DNA of 64,000 nt from Clostridia bacterium. GTDB lineage: Bacteria > Bacillota > Clostridia > Christensenellales > CAG-1252. This document shows, in pieces, positions 38,627-47,605 of this stretch (positions are counted from its first letter, which is position 1; each line of letters opens with the position of its first letter). Location: positions 118,377-182,376 of the forward strand of contig JAFPXC010000013.1 in NCBI GenBank assembly GCA_017394805.1. Direction: 5' to 3'. Position numbers and translations under genes: made by a program. The notes below the pieces were generated by a model that was given only the letters and a program-made list of their open reading frames with translations, ran no database searches and was not told the DNA's origin.

Positions 38627-39346
38627 ATGGATACGGAAGCGAAAAACGTGCAGGAATTGCTATCGGGCAACGCCTATCCCGGCAGAGGGATCTTGGTGGG
38701 CAAGAGCGCGGACGGCAAATACGCCGTTTTTGCCTACTTCATTATGGGGCGCAGCAACAACAGCCGCAACCGCGTGCTGGTGCGCGAGGGCGACAGCCTG
38801 TTTACGCGCCCATTCGACGCGAGCAAGGTCAAAGATCCTTCGCTTATCATCTATCGCGCGGCGCGTTTCGTGCCCCGTGGCGTCATCGTCACCAACGGCG
38901 ACCAGACCGATACCGTGTACGACGCGCTGTCTTGCGCCAAGGGCTTCGCGGACGCACTCGATACACGCACCTACGAGCCGGACGCCCCCAACTACACCCC
39001 GCGCATCAGCGCTTTGCTTAGTTTTGGCGAAGGCGGCACGTACACCTACGGCATGAGCATTCTTCGCAAAGCGGACGACAGCCCCGATTGCATTCGCGCC
39101 TACTTCGATTACGAGGGGAAGGACGGGCTCGGCCATCTTATTCACACCTACCAAACGGACGGCAATCCCTTGCCCTCTTTCTGCGGTGCGCCGCGAGCGG
39201 TGCGCCTGCCGTCGAGCCTTGACGCTTTGGGCGACAGCCTGTGGGCCTCGTTGGACGAAGGTAACAAAATAGCCCTATACGTATGTGCCAAAAACGTACA
39301 AACGGGCGAAATGGAAGAGAAAATCTACAACAAAAATCAAGCGTAA
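38627..39346 (+). CDS. IMP cyclohydrolase (PurO-like)
   Basis: 239 residues. The sequence (NAYPGRGILVGKSADGKYAV, YFIMGRSNNSRNRVLV, VTNGDQTDTVYDAL) matches the IMP cyclohydrolase family separate from PurH. It closes FAICAR to IMP, the last purine step. The ATG at 38627 follows AAGGAGGAG; the GTG at 38612 lies upstream of that site. It sits 33 nt after the ZTP riboswitch terminator and 12 nt before the AICAR formyltransferase gene. Together the two genes replace bifunctional PurH. Confidence 0.88.
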   Translation: MDTEAKNVQELLSGNAYPGRGILVGKSADGKYAVFAYFIMGRSNNSRNRVLVREGDSLFTRPFDASKVKDPSLIIYRAARFVPRGVIVTNGDQTDTVYDALSCAKGFADALDTRTYEPDAPNYTPRISALLSFGEGGTYTYGMSILRKADDSPDCIRAYFDYEGKDGLGHLIHTYQTDGNPLPSFCGAPRAVRLPSSLDALGDSLWASLDEGNKIALYVCAKNVQTGEMEEKIYNKNQA

Positions 39347-39358
39347 CGGAGATAAAAA

Positions 39359-40546
39359 ATGCAAGAGTTCTATTTGAAATACGGTTGCAATCCCCACCAA
39401 AAACCCGCGCGCGTCTATATGGAAGACGGCGCCGAATTGCCCTTCGAGATATTGAACGGCCGCCCCGGCTATATCAACTTCCTCGACGCGCTCAACTCGT
39501 GGCAACTCGTCCGCGAGATCAAGGCGGCCACGGGGCAGGTTGCCGCCACTTCGTTCAAGCACGTATCGCCCACCTCGGCCGCCATTGGCAACCCCCTTTC
39601 GCCCCGCCTCATGCAGTCCTGCTTCGTGGACGATATCGAGGGATTGAACGATTCCCCCGTCGCCTGCGCCTATGCGCGTGCCCGCGGCACCGACCGTATG
39701 TCCTCTTTCGGCGATTGGATAGCCCTCTCGGACGAGTGCGACCTCACCACTGCCAAAATCATCGCCCGCGAGGTGTCGGACGGCATCATCGCGCCCGCCT
39801 ACAATGACGAAGCCTTGGCGCTTCTTCGCACCAAACGCGGCGGCAACTACAGCGTCGTGCGCATAGATCCCGATTACGTGCCCGCCCCCGTGGAGCGCAA
39901 GCAGGTGTTCGGCGTCACCTTCGAGCAAGGCCGCAACGACGTGGCATTGTCCACGGAGAGCCTCGGGCGCGTCGTCACCGCCAACGCCGACTTCCCCTCC
40001 GACAAGCAATTAGACGCCGTCGTTGCGCTCATCACCCTCAAATACACCCAATCCAACTCGGTGTGCTTTGCCTACGACGGTCAAGCCATCGGCGTGGGCG
40101 CGGGACAGCAAAGCCGCATCCATTGTACCCGCCTTGCCGCGGGCAAAGCCGACCTATGGCACCTACGGCAGACGGACGAGGTGCTGTCCTTGCCCTTCCG
40201 TCCCGACCTCAAACGCGCGGACAAAAACAACGTCATCGACCTCTATCTGTCCGATTACGACGCGGAGGACGTGCTGTCCGACGCCAATTGGCCGCGCTAT
40301 TTCACCACCCGCCCCGCACCCTTCACGCGGGCGGCGAAAGACGCCTACCTCGCGGGCATATGCGGCGTCACCGTGGTGAGCGACGCGTTCTTCCCCTTCG
40401 CGGACAATATCGAACGCGCCCACCGTAGCGGCGTCACCTACGTCGTCCAACCGGGCGGCTCGGTGCGCGACGAGGACGTCATCGCCACAGCCGACAAGTA
40501 CGGTATGGTCATGACCTTCTCGGGCATTCGCCTGTTTCACCATTGA
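39359..40546 (+). CDS. Phosphoribosylaminoimidazolecarboxamide (AICAR) formyltransferase, stand-alone
   Basis: 395 residues, corresponding to the formyltransferase half of PurH without the N-terminal cyclohydrolase half. It begins at [16 protein letters not shown], has the catalytic Lys-His pair in SFKHVSP (67-68), [17 protein letters not shown], and the end [14 protein letters not shown]...GIRLFHH. It transfers a formyl group from 10-formyl-THF to AICAR (ZMP). It works with the preceding IMP cyclohydrolase under the ZTP riboswitch. A strong terminator follows. Confidence 0.92.
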   Translation: MQEFYLKYGCNPHQKPARVYMEDGAELPFEILNGRPGYINFLDALNSWQLVREIKAATGQVAATSFKHVSPTSAAIGNPLSPRLMQSCFVDDIEGLNDSPVACAYARARGTDRMSSFGDWIALSDECDLTTAKIIAREVSDGIIAPAYNDEALALLRTKRGGNYSVVRIDPDYVPAPVERKQVFGVTFEQGRNDVALSTESLGRVVTANADFPSDKQLDAVVALITLKYTQSNSVCFAYDGQAIGVGAGQQSRIHCTRLAAGKADLWHLRQTDEVLSLPFRPDLKRADKNNVIDLYLSDYDAEDVLSDANWPRYFTTRPAPFTRAAKDAYLAGICGVTVVSDAFFPFADNIERAHRSGVTYVVQPGGSVRDEDVIATADKYGMVMTFSGIRLFHH

Positions 40547-40565
40547 TTTTGTGCGCGTCGTGCGC

Positions 40566-40593
40566 AAGAGGGGGGCTTTGCCCCCTTTTTTTT
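40566..40593 (+). terminator. Terminator of the purine operon
   Basis: GGGGGC (40571-40576) / GCCCCC (40580-40585) around TTT, extended by A-T pairs and followed by eight Ts. Confidence 0.9.
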
Positions 40594-40647
40594 ATGATTT
40601 TTCACCCATTTTTTATGATTCGTTGCGTTTTTCCCCCCGTCAATCGT

Positions 40648-40676
40648 TTGACATCATCAATTTAGTGTGCTAAAAT
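40648..40676 (+). promoter_or_regulatory. his operon promoter with operator palindrome in the spacer
   Basis: TTGACA (40648-40653), 17-bp spacer, TAAAAT (40671-40676). The spacer and -10 contain the palindrome TTTAG-TGTG-CTAAA (40661-40674). A dimeric repressor bound here would block RNA polymerase. The adjacent TrpR-family gene is the natural candidate. Confidence 0.7.
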
Positions 40677-40707
40677 GATAAAGCATTAAAGCGCAAGAGG
40701 AAAGAAT

Positions 40708-41007
40708 ATGGATAAAATACGTAATCAAACCATCGACAACCTAATGGAAGTGATTGCCCGTCTGGATTCGGCTGACGATTGCTACGACTTTTTCGCCGAT
40801 TTATGCACGGTCAAGGAGTTGCAGGACATGGCCCAGCGCTTCGAGGCGGCGCTGATGCTCGCGGACGGCGCGACCTATCAGGATATCGTGGCTACGGTCA
40901 AGACGAGCGCCGCCACCATAAGCCGCGTCAGCCGTTGCCTGAAATACGGCGCGGGCGGCTACGACAAGGCCATCGCCATCTACAAGGACAAAAAGGGAGA
41001 ACGATAA
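40708..41007 (+). CDS. YerC/YecD-type TrpR-family regulator (probable his operon repressor)
   Basis: 99 residues. The core (YDFFADLCTVKELQDMAQRFEAALMLADGATYQDIVATVKTSAATISRVSRCLKYG) is the TrpR/YerC helix-turn-helix family. In Bacillota, members encoded with his genes have been named HisR and act as histidine-responsive repressors. This one is the first gene of the his operon and shares its stop (TAATG) with hisZG. A palindrome lies in its promoter, which supports autoregulation of the whole operon. Ligand and mechanism are inferred. Confidence 0.85.
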   Translation: MDKIRNQTIDNLMEVIARLDSADDCYDFFADLCTVKELQDMAQRFEAALMLADGATYQDIVATVKTSAATISRVSRCLKYGAGGYDKAIAIYKDKKGER

Positions 41008-42575
41008 TGCAAATAGACGACGCCATTTTACAAAGCAGCGAGCGCACGGCGCTTGCGTTGCGCAAACTATACGCCGATAGCGGCTATCGCTACTATCGAA
41101 TGAGCAAATTCGAGGAGTACGACTTCTACGCGATGAACAAGGATTTTCTCGTGTCGGACAGCGTACTCACGTTCACGGACGTCAACGGCAAGTTGATGGC
41201 CCTCAAGCCCGACGTGACGCTCTCCATCATCAAGGGGAGCCGTGACGAAATGGGCGTGCAAAAGGTCTTCTACAGCGAAAACGTCTATCGTCCTTCGCCC
41301 GAAGACTGCTTCCGCGAGATACGGCAGACGGGCGTGGAGTGCTACGGCGACGTGGGCATTGCCGAAACGGCGGAGGTCATCACCCTCGCCGTCAAGAGCC
41401 TCGGCATGATGAACGAGGACTGCGTGGTGGACATTTCCAGCCTCGCGGTGGCCGAAGCCGTCTTCGCGGCGTGCGGTTTCTCCGCGGACGACAAGCGCGC
41501 CATGTACGAGGCCGTGGAGCAGAAGAACAAGGCCAAAGCGGCCGAATTATTCGCCGCGCAGGGCGTCATGCAAGAGGTCGCGGACGAGGCCATGCGCCTA
41601 CTGTGGGTGTCGGCCCCCTTGCCCCAAGCCATCGCTGTCATCGAGAGTAGTCCCTTGTGCGTAGGCGAGGCGGCGCGCGAGTTTCTCGCCGTCCTGTCCC
41701 TGCTCGCCGAGCGTGCGGAAGCCGCCAAAATGCGCGTGGACTTTTCGGTGGTGGGCGACGTCAACTACTACAACGGCATCGTATTCAAGGGGTTCCTTCG
41801 GGGCATTCCCACGTCCGTGCTGTCTGGCGGGCGCTACGATCTTCTCATGCGCAAGTTCAAGCGCAACGCCTCGGCCATCGGCTTTGCCGTCTACACCGAT
41901 CTCGCCTCCGAAACCGTGCGCGAGACGGGCGTTCCCTCGGACGATTGGCTCAACGTGGCCCTGCCCAAAGGGCGCTTGGGCGAAAAGGTATACGCCATGT
42001 TCGATCGAGCGGGCTATCCCTGTCCCGCCTTGTTGGAAGAGAGCCGCAAACTCGTCTTCGAAAACGTCGAAAAGCGGGTGCGCTACTTTTGGGTGAAGCC
42101 CTCGGACGTGGCCATCTATGTCGAGCGCGGCGTGGCCGACGTGGGCGTGGCGGGCAAGGATATTTTGGCCGAATACGCCCCCGACGTGTATGAGTTGTTG
42201 GACCTCAAAAAAGGCGTGTGCAAGATGGCAGTCGCCTCGCCAAAAGGCTTCGTCGAGGACGCGTCGCGCCCCTTGCGCGTAGCCACCAAATTCGCCGACG
42301 TGGCGCGGGCGTTCTATCGCGGCAGAGGGCGTGATATCGACGTCATTCACCTCAACGGCTCCATTGAGATCGCCCCCATTCTGGGACTTTCGGACGTCAT
42401 CGTGGACATCGTGGAGACGGGCACGACCTTGCGCGAAAACAACCTCGAGGTGGTGGAGACCATATTCCCCATCAGCGCGCGTCTTATCGCAAACAAGGCG
42501 TCGATGCGGTTCAAACAGCAGACGATCACGGGGCTTGCCAAGAGCCTCGGCAGCGTAGTGGAGGAAAACAAATGA
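41007..42575 (+). CDS. Fused ATP phosphoribosyltransferase: regulatory HisZ plus catalytic HisG
   Basis: One 522-residue frame. Residues 1 to about 310 are HisZ-like (class II HisRS paralogue): RYYRMSKFEEYDFYA, LMALKPDVTLSIIKG, KVFYSENVYRPSPEDCFREIRQTGVECYG, GGRYDLLM. Residues from about 313 are short-form HisG: NVALPKGRLGEKVYAMF, VGVAGKDILAE, and the PRPP loop DVIVDIVETGTTLREN. The short HisG form normally needs a separate HisZ; here both are covalently joined without stop or frameshift. It catalyses the first, feedback-regulated step of histidine synthesis. It overlaps hisD by 4 nt. Confidence 0.9.
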   Translation: MQIDDAILQSSERTALALRKLYADSGYRYYRMSKFEEYDFYAMNKDFLVSDSVLTFTDVNGKLMALKPDVTLSIIKGSRDEMGVQKVFYSENVYRPSPEDCFREIRQTGVECYGDVGIAETAEVITLAVKSLGMMNEDCVVDISSLAVAEAVFAACGFSADDKRAMYEAVEQKNKAKAAELFAAQGVMQEVADEAMRLLWVSAPLPQAIAVIESSPLCVGEAAREFLAVLSLLAERAEAAKMRVDFSVVGDVNYYNGIVFKGFLRGIPTSVLSGGRYDLLMRKFKRNASAIGFAVYTDLASETVRETGVPSDDWLNVALPKGRLGEKVYAMFDRAGYPCPALLEESRKLVFENVEKRVRYFWVKPSDVAIYVERGVADVGVAGKDILAEYAPDVYELLDLKKGVCKMAVASPKGFVEDASRPLRVATKFADVARAFYRGRGRDIDVIHLNGSIEIAPILGLSDVIVDIVETGTTLRENNLEVVETIFPISARLIANKASMRFKQQTITGLAKSLGSVVEENK

Positions 42576-43846
42576 TACGCATAATAGAAGCGAAAAACGT
42601 AGTCGATCGCGCCATTTTGTCCACGCCGACGCCCACCGCCGACGTGGCCGACGCGGTGGCCGCCATTTTGGCGGACGTCAAGGCCCGCGGGGACGCGGCT
42701 TTGTACGAATATACCGCTCGATTCGACGGCGCGCGATTGCAATCTTTACGCGTCAGCGAGGACGAGATAGCGGAGGCGATGGCCGTGGTGCCCGCCAAGT
42801 TTTTGCGCATACTTCGCCGCTCGGCGCGCAACATACGCCAATTCCATCTGAGACAGCGCCGAAAGGGCTTTGAAATACGCAAGGCAAACGGCGTGGTATT
42901 GGGACAAAAAGTCACCCCGTTGGCCAAGGTGGGCCTCTACGTGCCGGGCGGCACGGCGGCCTATCCGTCCACCGTATTGATGGACGCCATTCCCGCCAAG
43001 ATCGCGGGGTGCGACAAAGTGGTCATCGTCACGCCCCCCGGCAAGGACGGGCGCTTAAATCCCGTCATCATCGCGGCGGCCATGGTCGCCGGCGTGGACG
43101 AGATATACAAAGTGGGCGGCGCGCAGGCGGTGGCCGCTTTGGCCTACGGCACCGAGAGCGTGCCCCAAGTGGACAAGATCGTAGGTCCCGGCAACGCCTT
43201 CGTCGCGGAGGCCAAAAAGCAGGTGTTCGGCCAAGTGTCCATCGACATGATTGCCGGCCCCAGCGAGATATTGGTGGTGGCCGAGGAGGGTATGAACCCC
43301 ACGCACCTTGCGGCGGATTTGCTGTCCCAGGCCGAGCACGACAAGAACGCCAGCGCCGTACTCGTCACGCCTTCGGTGGCGTTGGGCGAGGCGGTGGCCG
43401 CCGAGATAGAGCGGTTGCTACGTGGCATGGCGCGTGAGGAGATCGCGCGGACGTCCATCGAACGCAACGGCAAGATCATTCTCACCGACACCATAGACGA
43501 GGCCGTCGCCATCGCCAACGAGATTGCGCCCGAGCACCTCGAGCTCGTCTTGCGCGAGCCGTTCCGCTACCTTGACAAGGTGAAAAACGCGGGCAGCGTA
43601 TTTCTCGGCGAGAACTGCCCCGAGGCGTTGGGCGACTACTACGCGGGCATGAACCACACCTTGCCCACCTGCGGCACGGCGCGGTTTTCCAGCCCCTTGT
43701 CGGTGGACGATTTCGTCAAGAAGACCCAATACGCCTACTACACGCGGGAGGCTTTGTCCGAGGTGGCCGAGGACGTCGCCTATTTCGCCAACCAAGAGGG
43801 CTTGACCGGTCACGCCCGCAGCGCGACCATACGCGAGGGAGAATGA
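42572..43846 (+). CDS. hisD: Histidinol dehydrogenase
   Basis: 424 residues, full length. It oxidises histidinol to histidine with NAD in two steps, using Zn. Recognisable are VGLYVPGGTAAYPSTVLMDAIPAKIAG, KIVGPGNAFVAEAKKQVFGQVSIDMIAGPSEILV, the Zn-site SQAEHDKNA, and NHTLPTCGTARFSSPLSVDDF. It is the second enzyme gene of the operon, overlapping hisZG (ATGA) with one nt before hisC. Confidence 0.97.
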   Translation: MIRIIEAKNVVDRAILSTPTPTADVADAVAAILADVKARGDAALYEYTARFDGARLQSLRVSEDEIAEAMAVVPAKFLRILRRSARNIRQFHLRQRRKGFEIRKANGVVLGQKVTPLAKVGLYVPGGTAAYPSTVLMDAIPAKIAGCDKVVIVTPPGKDGRLNPVIIAAAMVAGVDEIYKVGGAQAVAALAYGTESVPQVDKIVGPGNAFVAEAKKQVFGQVSIDMIAGPSEILVVAEEGMNPTHLAADLLSQAEHDKNASAVLVTPSVALGEAVAAEIERLLRGMAREEIARTSIERNGKIILTDTIDEAVAIANEIAPEHLELVLREPFRYLDKVKNAGSVFLGENCPEALGDYYAGMNHTLPTCGTARFSSPLSVDDFVKKTQYAYYTREALSEVAEDVAYFANQEGLTGHARSATIREGE

Positions 43847-43847
43847 T

Positions 43848-44912
43848 ATGAGCAAGTTTATGAGCAAGCGGTTCGACGTGCTTTCGGCCTACGTGCCGGG
43901 CGAGCAACCGCAGGATAAAAAATACGTCAAACTCAACACCAACGAAAGCCCCTTCCCGCCTTCGCCTTTCGCCATGCGTTTGGCGCGGCAGGCGGCCTCC
44001 GAGTTGCAACTCTATTGCGATCCCGAGTCGAGCGCGCTTGCCTCGGTCGCGGCGGAGAAGTTCGGGTTGACTGCGGACAATATCATCTTCACCAACGGCT
44101 CGGACGAGGTGTTGGACTTTGCCTTCGCGGCCTTTTGCGACGCCTCCACGCCCGCGCTGTTTGCGGACGTGACCTACGGGTTCTATCCCGTGTTCGCCCG
44201 CCGCAACGGCGTGCCCTACCGCGAGATACCTTTGAATGAGGATCTCACGTTGGATGTAGACGACTATATTGGAGAGAAAGGCACTGTGTTCATCGCTAAC
44301 CCCAACGCGCCCACGGGCATCGCCTTGCCCGCCGAGGAGATAGAGCGGTTGGTGGCTGCCGACCCCACGCGCATGGTCGTGGTGGACGAAGCCTACGTGG
44401 ACTTTGCCGAGGAGAGCGTGTTGCCCCTCGTCAAGGAGTACGACAACCTCTTGGTCACGCAGACCTTTTCCAAATCCCGCTCGCTTGCGGGCGGTCGGTT
44501 GGGCATGGGCTTCGCCTCGGCGGCGGTCATTGCCGACCTCAAAAAAATCAAGTATTCCTTCAATCCCTACAACGTCAATTCCATGACCGCGGCGGCGGGC
44601 ATGGGCGCGTTGTTGGACGAGGAATATTTCCGCGCCAACGTCCAAGCCATCGTCGAGATGAGAGAGCAGACCATCGCTTCCTTGACGGCGCTGGGCTTCG
44701 AGTGTACGCCCTCTCAAGCCAATTTTATCTTCGCAAGGCACAGTCGTCTTTCGGGCGAAGAAATCTATCGTCGGCTCAAAGAGCAGGGCGTGTTGGTGCG
44801 CTATTTCGACAAGGAAAGATTGCGCGAGTACGTGCGTATCACGGTGGGCAGCGCGGCGGAGATGGCCGTTCTTACCCAAAAACTCGCGCGTATCACGGGA
44901 GGTCGCCTATGA
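43848..44912 (+). CDS. hisC: Histidinol-phosphate aminotransferase
   Basis: 354 residues, fold type I PLP enzyme. It converts imidazole acetol phosphate to histidinol phosphate. It shows KLNTNESPFPPSP, NGSDEVLDFAF, NPNAPTGIALP, VVVDEAYVDFA, and the PLP Lys at about 209 in TFSKSRSLAGGRLG. A C-terminal Arg in YVRITVGS binds the phosphate. Its end overlaps hisB by 4 nt. Confidence 0.96.
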   Translation: MSKFMSKRFDVLSAYVPGEQPQDKKYVKLNTNESPFPPSPFAMRLARQAASELQLYCDPESSALASVAAEKFGLTADNIIFTNGSDEVLDFAFAAFCDASTPALFADVTYGFYPVFARRNGVPYREIPLNEDLTLDVDDYIGEKGTVFIANPNAPTGIALPAEEIERLVAADPTRMVVVDEAYVDFAEESVLPLVKEYDNLLVTQTFSKSRSLAGGRLGMGFASAAVIADLKKIKYSFNPYNVNSMTAAAGMGALLDEEYFRANVQAIVEMREQTIASLTALGFECTPSQANFIFARHSRLSGEEIYRRLKEQGVLVRYFDKERLREYVRITVGSAAEMAVLTQKLARITGGRL

Positions 44913-45496
44913 GAACGGCAACGCTTACGAGGAAAACGGCGGAAACGGATATCGCCCTTACGCTCAACCTCGATGGTAGCGGCAAGAGCACGGTGGACAC
45001 GGGCTGCGGGTTTCTCAACCACATGCTCACCCTGTTCGCCGCGCACGGCAAATTCGACCTCGAGGTCAAGTGCGTGGGCGACGTAGAGGTGGACTACCAT
45101 CACACCACCGAGGATATCGGCATCGCGTTGGGCGCGGCGTTTGCCAAAGCCCTATCGGACAAGCGCGGCATTTGCCGCTACGGCGACTGCATTCTCAATA
45201 TGGACGAGGCGGTCATCTTGTCCTCGGTGGATTTTTCGGGGCGCGTATACCTCGGCTATTTCGCCGCCATTCCCACCGAAAAGGTGGGGGATTTCGACAC
45301 CGAACTCGTGGAGGAATTTTGGTACGGCTTCGTGCGCAACGCGGGTTGTTCGTTGCACGTGCGCCAACTTTCGGGGCGCAATTCGCACCATATCATCGAG
45401 GGTATGTTCAAATCGGTGGCGCGTAGTTTGCGCGAGGCCGTGACCTACGACGCGCGGTTTGCGGGGGAGATCCCCTCCACCAAAGGAGTGCTGTGA
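44909..45496 (+). CDS. hisB: Imidazoleglycerol-phosphate dehydratase
   Basis: 195 residues, monofunctional dehydratase without a phosphatase domain. Conserved His/Glu metal sites are GCGFLNHMLTLFAAHGKFDLEV, DYHHTTEDIGIALG, and LSGRNSHHIIEGMFKSVARSLREAV. The start at ATG 44909 overlaps hisC and follows GGGAGG. The missing phosphatase is supplied by the PHP-type enzyme at the end of the operon. Confidence 0.97.
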   Translation: MRTATLTRKTAETDIALTLNLDGSGKSTVDTGCGFLNHMLTLFAAHGKFDLEVKCVGDVEVDYHHTTEDIGIALGAAFAKALSDKRGICRYGDCILNMDEAVILSSVDFSGRVYLGYFAAIPTEKVGDFDTELVEEFWYGFVRNAGCSLHVRQLSGRNSHHIIEGMFKSVARSLREAVTYDARFAGEIPSTKGVL

Positions 45497-46113
45497 TGAC
45501 CGTTATCGTGGACTACGGCGTGGGCAATCTGTTTTCGCTCGCGTCTTCCCTCAACAAAATAGGCGAGGCCTCCAAGGTCACGTCGGACGGGGCCGAAATA
45601 GCCCGCGCCGACCGCGTCATTCTGCCGGGCGTAGGCGCGTTTGCGGACGCCATGCGCAAGTTGGAAGACAGCGGTCTTGCCGACGTGGTGCGCTCGGTCG
45701 CGGCAAAGGGCGTGCCCGTCATGGGCATTTGCCTCGGGATGCAACTGCTGTTCGAGCGCAGTTTCGAATACGGCGAGCATCGCGGGTTGGGGCTTTTGCG
45801 CGGCGAGGTACGTCCCATCGAGACCGATCCTTCCCTCAAAATTCCCCACATGGGGTGGAACGCGCTCGCATTCACCCGTCCGCACCCCCTGTTCCGCTAC
45901 GTCAAGGAAGGAGACTATGTGTATTTCGTGCATTCCTATCACGCGGTCGGTTGCGCCGACTCGCTCGTCGCCACCACCGAGTACGGTACCGTCGTCACGG
46001 CGGCCGTCGCCCGAGGCAACGTCATGGGGTGCCAGTTCCACCCCGAGAAGAGCGGTGACGTGGGGTTGAACATACTGCGCGCGTTCGTCGCGCTCAAGGA
46101 GGGCGACTTATGA
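45496..46113 (+). CDS. hisH: Imidazole glycerol phosphate synthase, glutaminase subunit
   Basis: 205 residues, class I glutamine amidotransferase. Nucleophile Cys is at 79 in GICLGMQLLF, His 182 and Glu 184 in QFHPEKS, and the oxyanion strand is PGVGAF. It supplies ammonia to HisF. The ATG at 45496 (AAGGAG 8 nt before) overlaps the hisB stop; the in-frame GTG at 45493 is less likely. It overlaps hisA by 4 nt. Confidence 0.96.
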   Translation: MTVIVDYGVGNLFSLASSLNKIGEASKVTSDGAEIARADRVILPGVGAFADAMRKLEDSGLADVVRSVAAKGVPVMGICLGMQLLFERSFEYGEHRGLGLLRGEVRPIETDPSLKIPHMGWNALAFTRPHPLFRYVKEGDYVYFVHSYHAVGCADSLVATTEYGTVVTAAVARGNVMGCQFHPEKSGDVGLNILRAFVALKEGDL

Positions 46114-46823
46114 TCATATTCCCCGCCATAGATTTGTCGGAAGGTCGGGCCGTGCGCCTCTACAAGGGCGATTTCGGCCAAAAAACCGTCTATTCGGATT
46201 CCCCTTTGTCGGTGGCCGAAGACTTCGTAAGAAAGGGCGCCACCCACGTCCATTTGGTGGATTTGGACGGCGCGAGGACGGGGGCGCGGACGCACTTCGA
46301 CCTCATCGCGACCATCAAAAATCGTACAGGTCTTTTTACCGAAGTAGGCGGCGGCATCCGCACCTACGAGGACGTGGCGGCCTATCTCGACGCGGGCGTG
46401 GATCGCGTCATATTGGGCACGGTGGCGGTGGAAGATCCCGACTTTATTCGTCGTCTTCCCGCGACCTATCGCGACAGAGTCGCCGTAGGCGTGGATGTCA
46501 AAGACAACCTGGTGGCCATCAAAGGCTGGACGGAGACCTCGCGGTTGGACGTCTTCGACTTTTGCGCCCGTTTGGAGGCCGAGGGCGTGCGCACCGTGAT
46601 ATGCACGGACGTAGGCCGCGACGGCGCCATGCAGGGCGCCAACGGGGGCTTGTACCAAGCGCTCGCTTCGCGCTTTTCGCTCAACGTTGTGGCGTCGGGC
46701 GGCGTGTCTTCTATGGAAGACGTACTGCGCCTACGAGGGATGAATTTGTACGGCGCCATCATCGGCAAGGCCTACTACGTGGGCGCCATCGACCTCACCG
46801 AGGCGATAGAGGTGAGCAAATGA
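46110..46823 (+). CDS. hisA: ProFAR isomerase (HisA)
   Basis: 237-residue TIM barrel. FPAIDLSEGRAVRLYKGDF gives catalytic Asp 8, HLVDLDGARTG the half-barrel repeat, and VGGGIRTYEDV, VICTDVGRDGAMQG (second catalytic Asp) and VASGGVSSMEDV the phosphate sites. It isomerises ProFAR to PRFAR. It overlaps hisH and hisF by 4 nt each. Confidence 0.96.
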   Translation: MIIFPAIDLSEGRAVRLYKGDFGQKTVYSDSPLSVAEDFVRKGATHVHLVDLDGARTGARTHFDLIATIKNRTGLFTEVGGGIRTYEDVAAYLDAGVDRVILGTVAVEDPDFIRRLPATYRDRVAVGVDVKDNLVAIKGWTETSRLDVFDFCARLEAEGVRTVICTDVGRDGAMQGANGGLYQALASRFSLNVVASGGVSSMEDVLRLRGMNLYGAIIGKAYYVGAIDLTEAIEVSK

Positions 46824-47581
46824 TTACCAAACGCATTATCCCTTGCCTGGACGTCAGAGACGGCAAGGTGGTCAAAGGTACCAATTTCGTGGGGCTTCGG
46901 GAGATATCTTCCCCCGTGGCGTTGGCCGAGGAGTACAGCCGAATGGGCGCGGACGAGTTGGTCTTCTACGACATCACCGCTTCCTCGGACGGGCGCAAGA
47001 TTTTCACCGACGTTCTTCGGGAGACCGCGCGCAACGTCTTCATCCCCCTCACCGTGGGCGGCGGCATCTACGAGGTCAAGGACTTCGACCGTGTGCTCAA
47101 ATGCGGCGCGGACAAGGTCAGCGTCAATTCGGGCGCCATTCGCAACCCCTCGCTCATTCGCGAGGCCGCCAAGGTGTACGGCAACCAATGCGTGGTGCTG
47201 TCGGTGGACGTCAAGCGCGTCGACGGTCGCTTCACCGTCTTCGCCAAGGGCGGGCGCGAAAACACGGGGTTGGACGCGTTGGATTGGATACGCCGCGGCA
47301 TAGACGACGGCGCGGGCGAGATTGTGCTCAATTCCATCGACACGGACGGGGTCAAAAACGGCTTCGACCTGGAGATGCTCCGGGCGGTGTGCGATATAAG
47401 CAACGTGCCCGTCATCGCGTCGGGCGGCGCGGGCTGTATAGACCACTTCATCACGTTGTTCAAGGCTTTGCCCAAGGTGGACGCGGGGCTTGCCGCCTCC
47501 ATTTTCCACTTCGGCGAGGTCGCCATTCGGGACCTCAAGGCCGCCATGGCCGCCAATGGTATTCCCGCGAGAATAATATAG
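46820..47581 (+). CDS. hisF: Imidazole glycerol phosphate synthase, cyclase subunit
   Basis: 253-residue TIM barrel. KRIIPCLDVRDGKVVKGTNF contains the catalytic Asp. VGGGIYEVKDFDRVLKCGADKVSVNSGAI, GAGEIVLNSIDTDGVKNGFD (second Asp) and VIASGGAGCIDHF follow. With HisH it makes IGP and releases AICAR (ZMP), which feeds the purine operon just upstream. hisIE follows after 24 nt with AAAGGAG. Confidence 0.97.
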   Translation: MITKRIIPCLDVRDGKVVKGTNFVGLREISSPVALAEEYSRMGADELVFYDITASSDGRKIFTDVLRETARNVFIPLTVGGGIYEVKDFDRVLKCGADKVSVNSGAIRNPSLIREAAKVYGNQCVVLSVDVKRVDGRFTVFAKGGRENTGLDALDWIRRGIDDGAGEIVLNSIDTDGVKNGFDLEMLRAVCDISNVPVIASGGAGCIDHFITLFKALPKVDAGLAASIFHFGEVAIRDLKAAMAANGIPARII

Positions 47582-47605
47582 GAGTAGCACTCCAAAGGAG
47601 AGATT

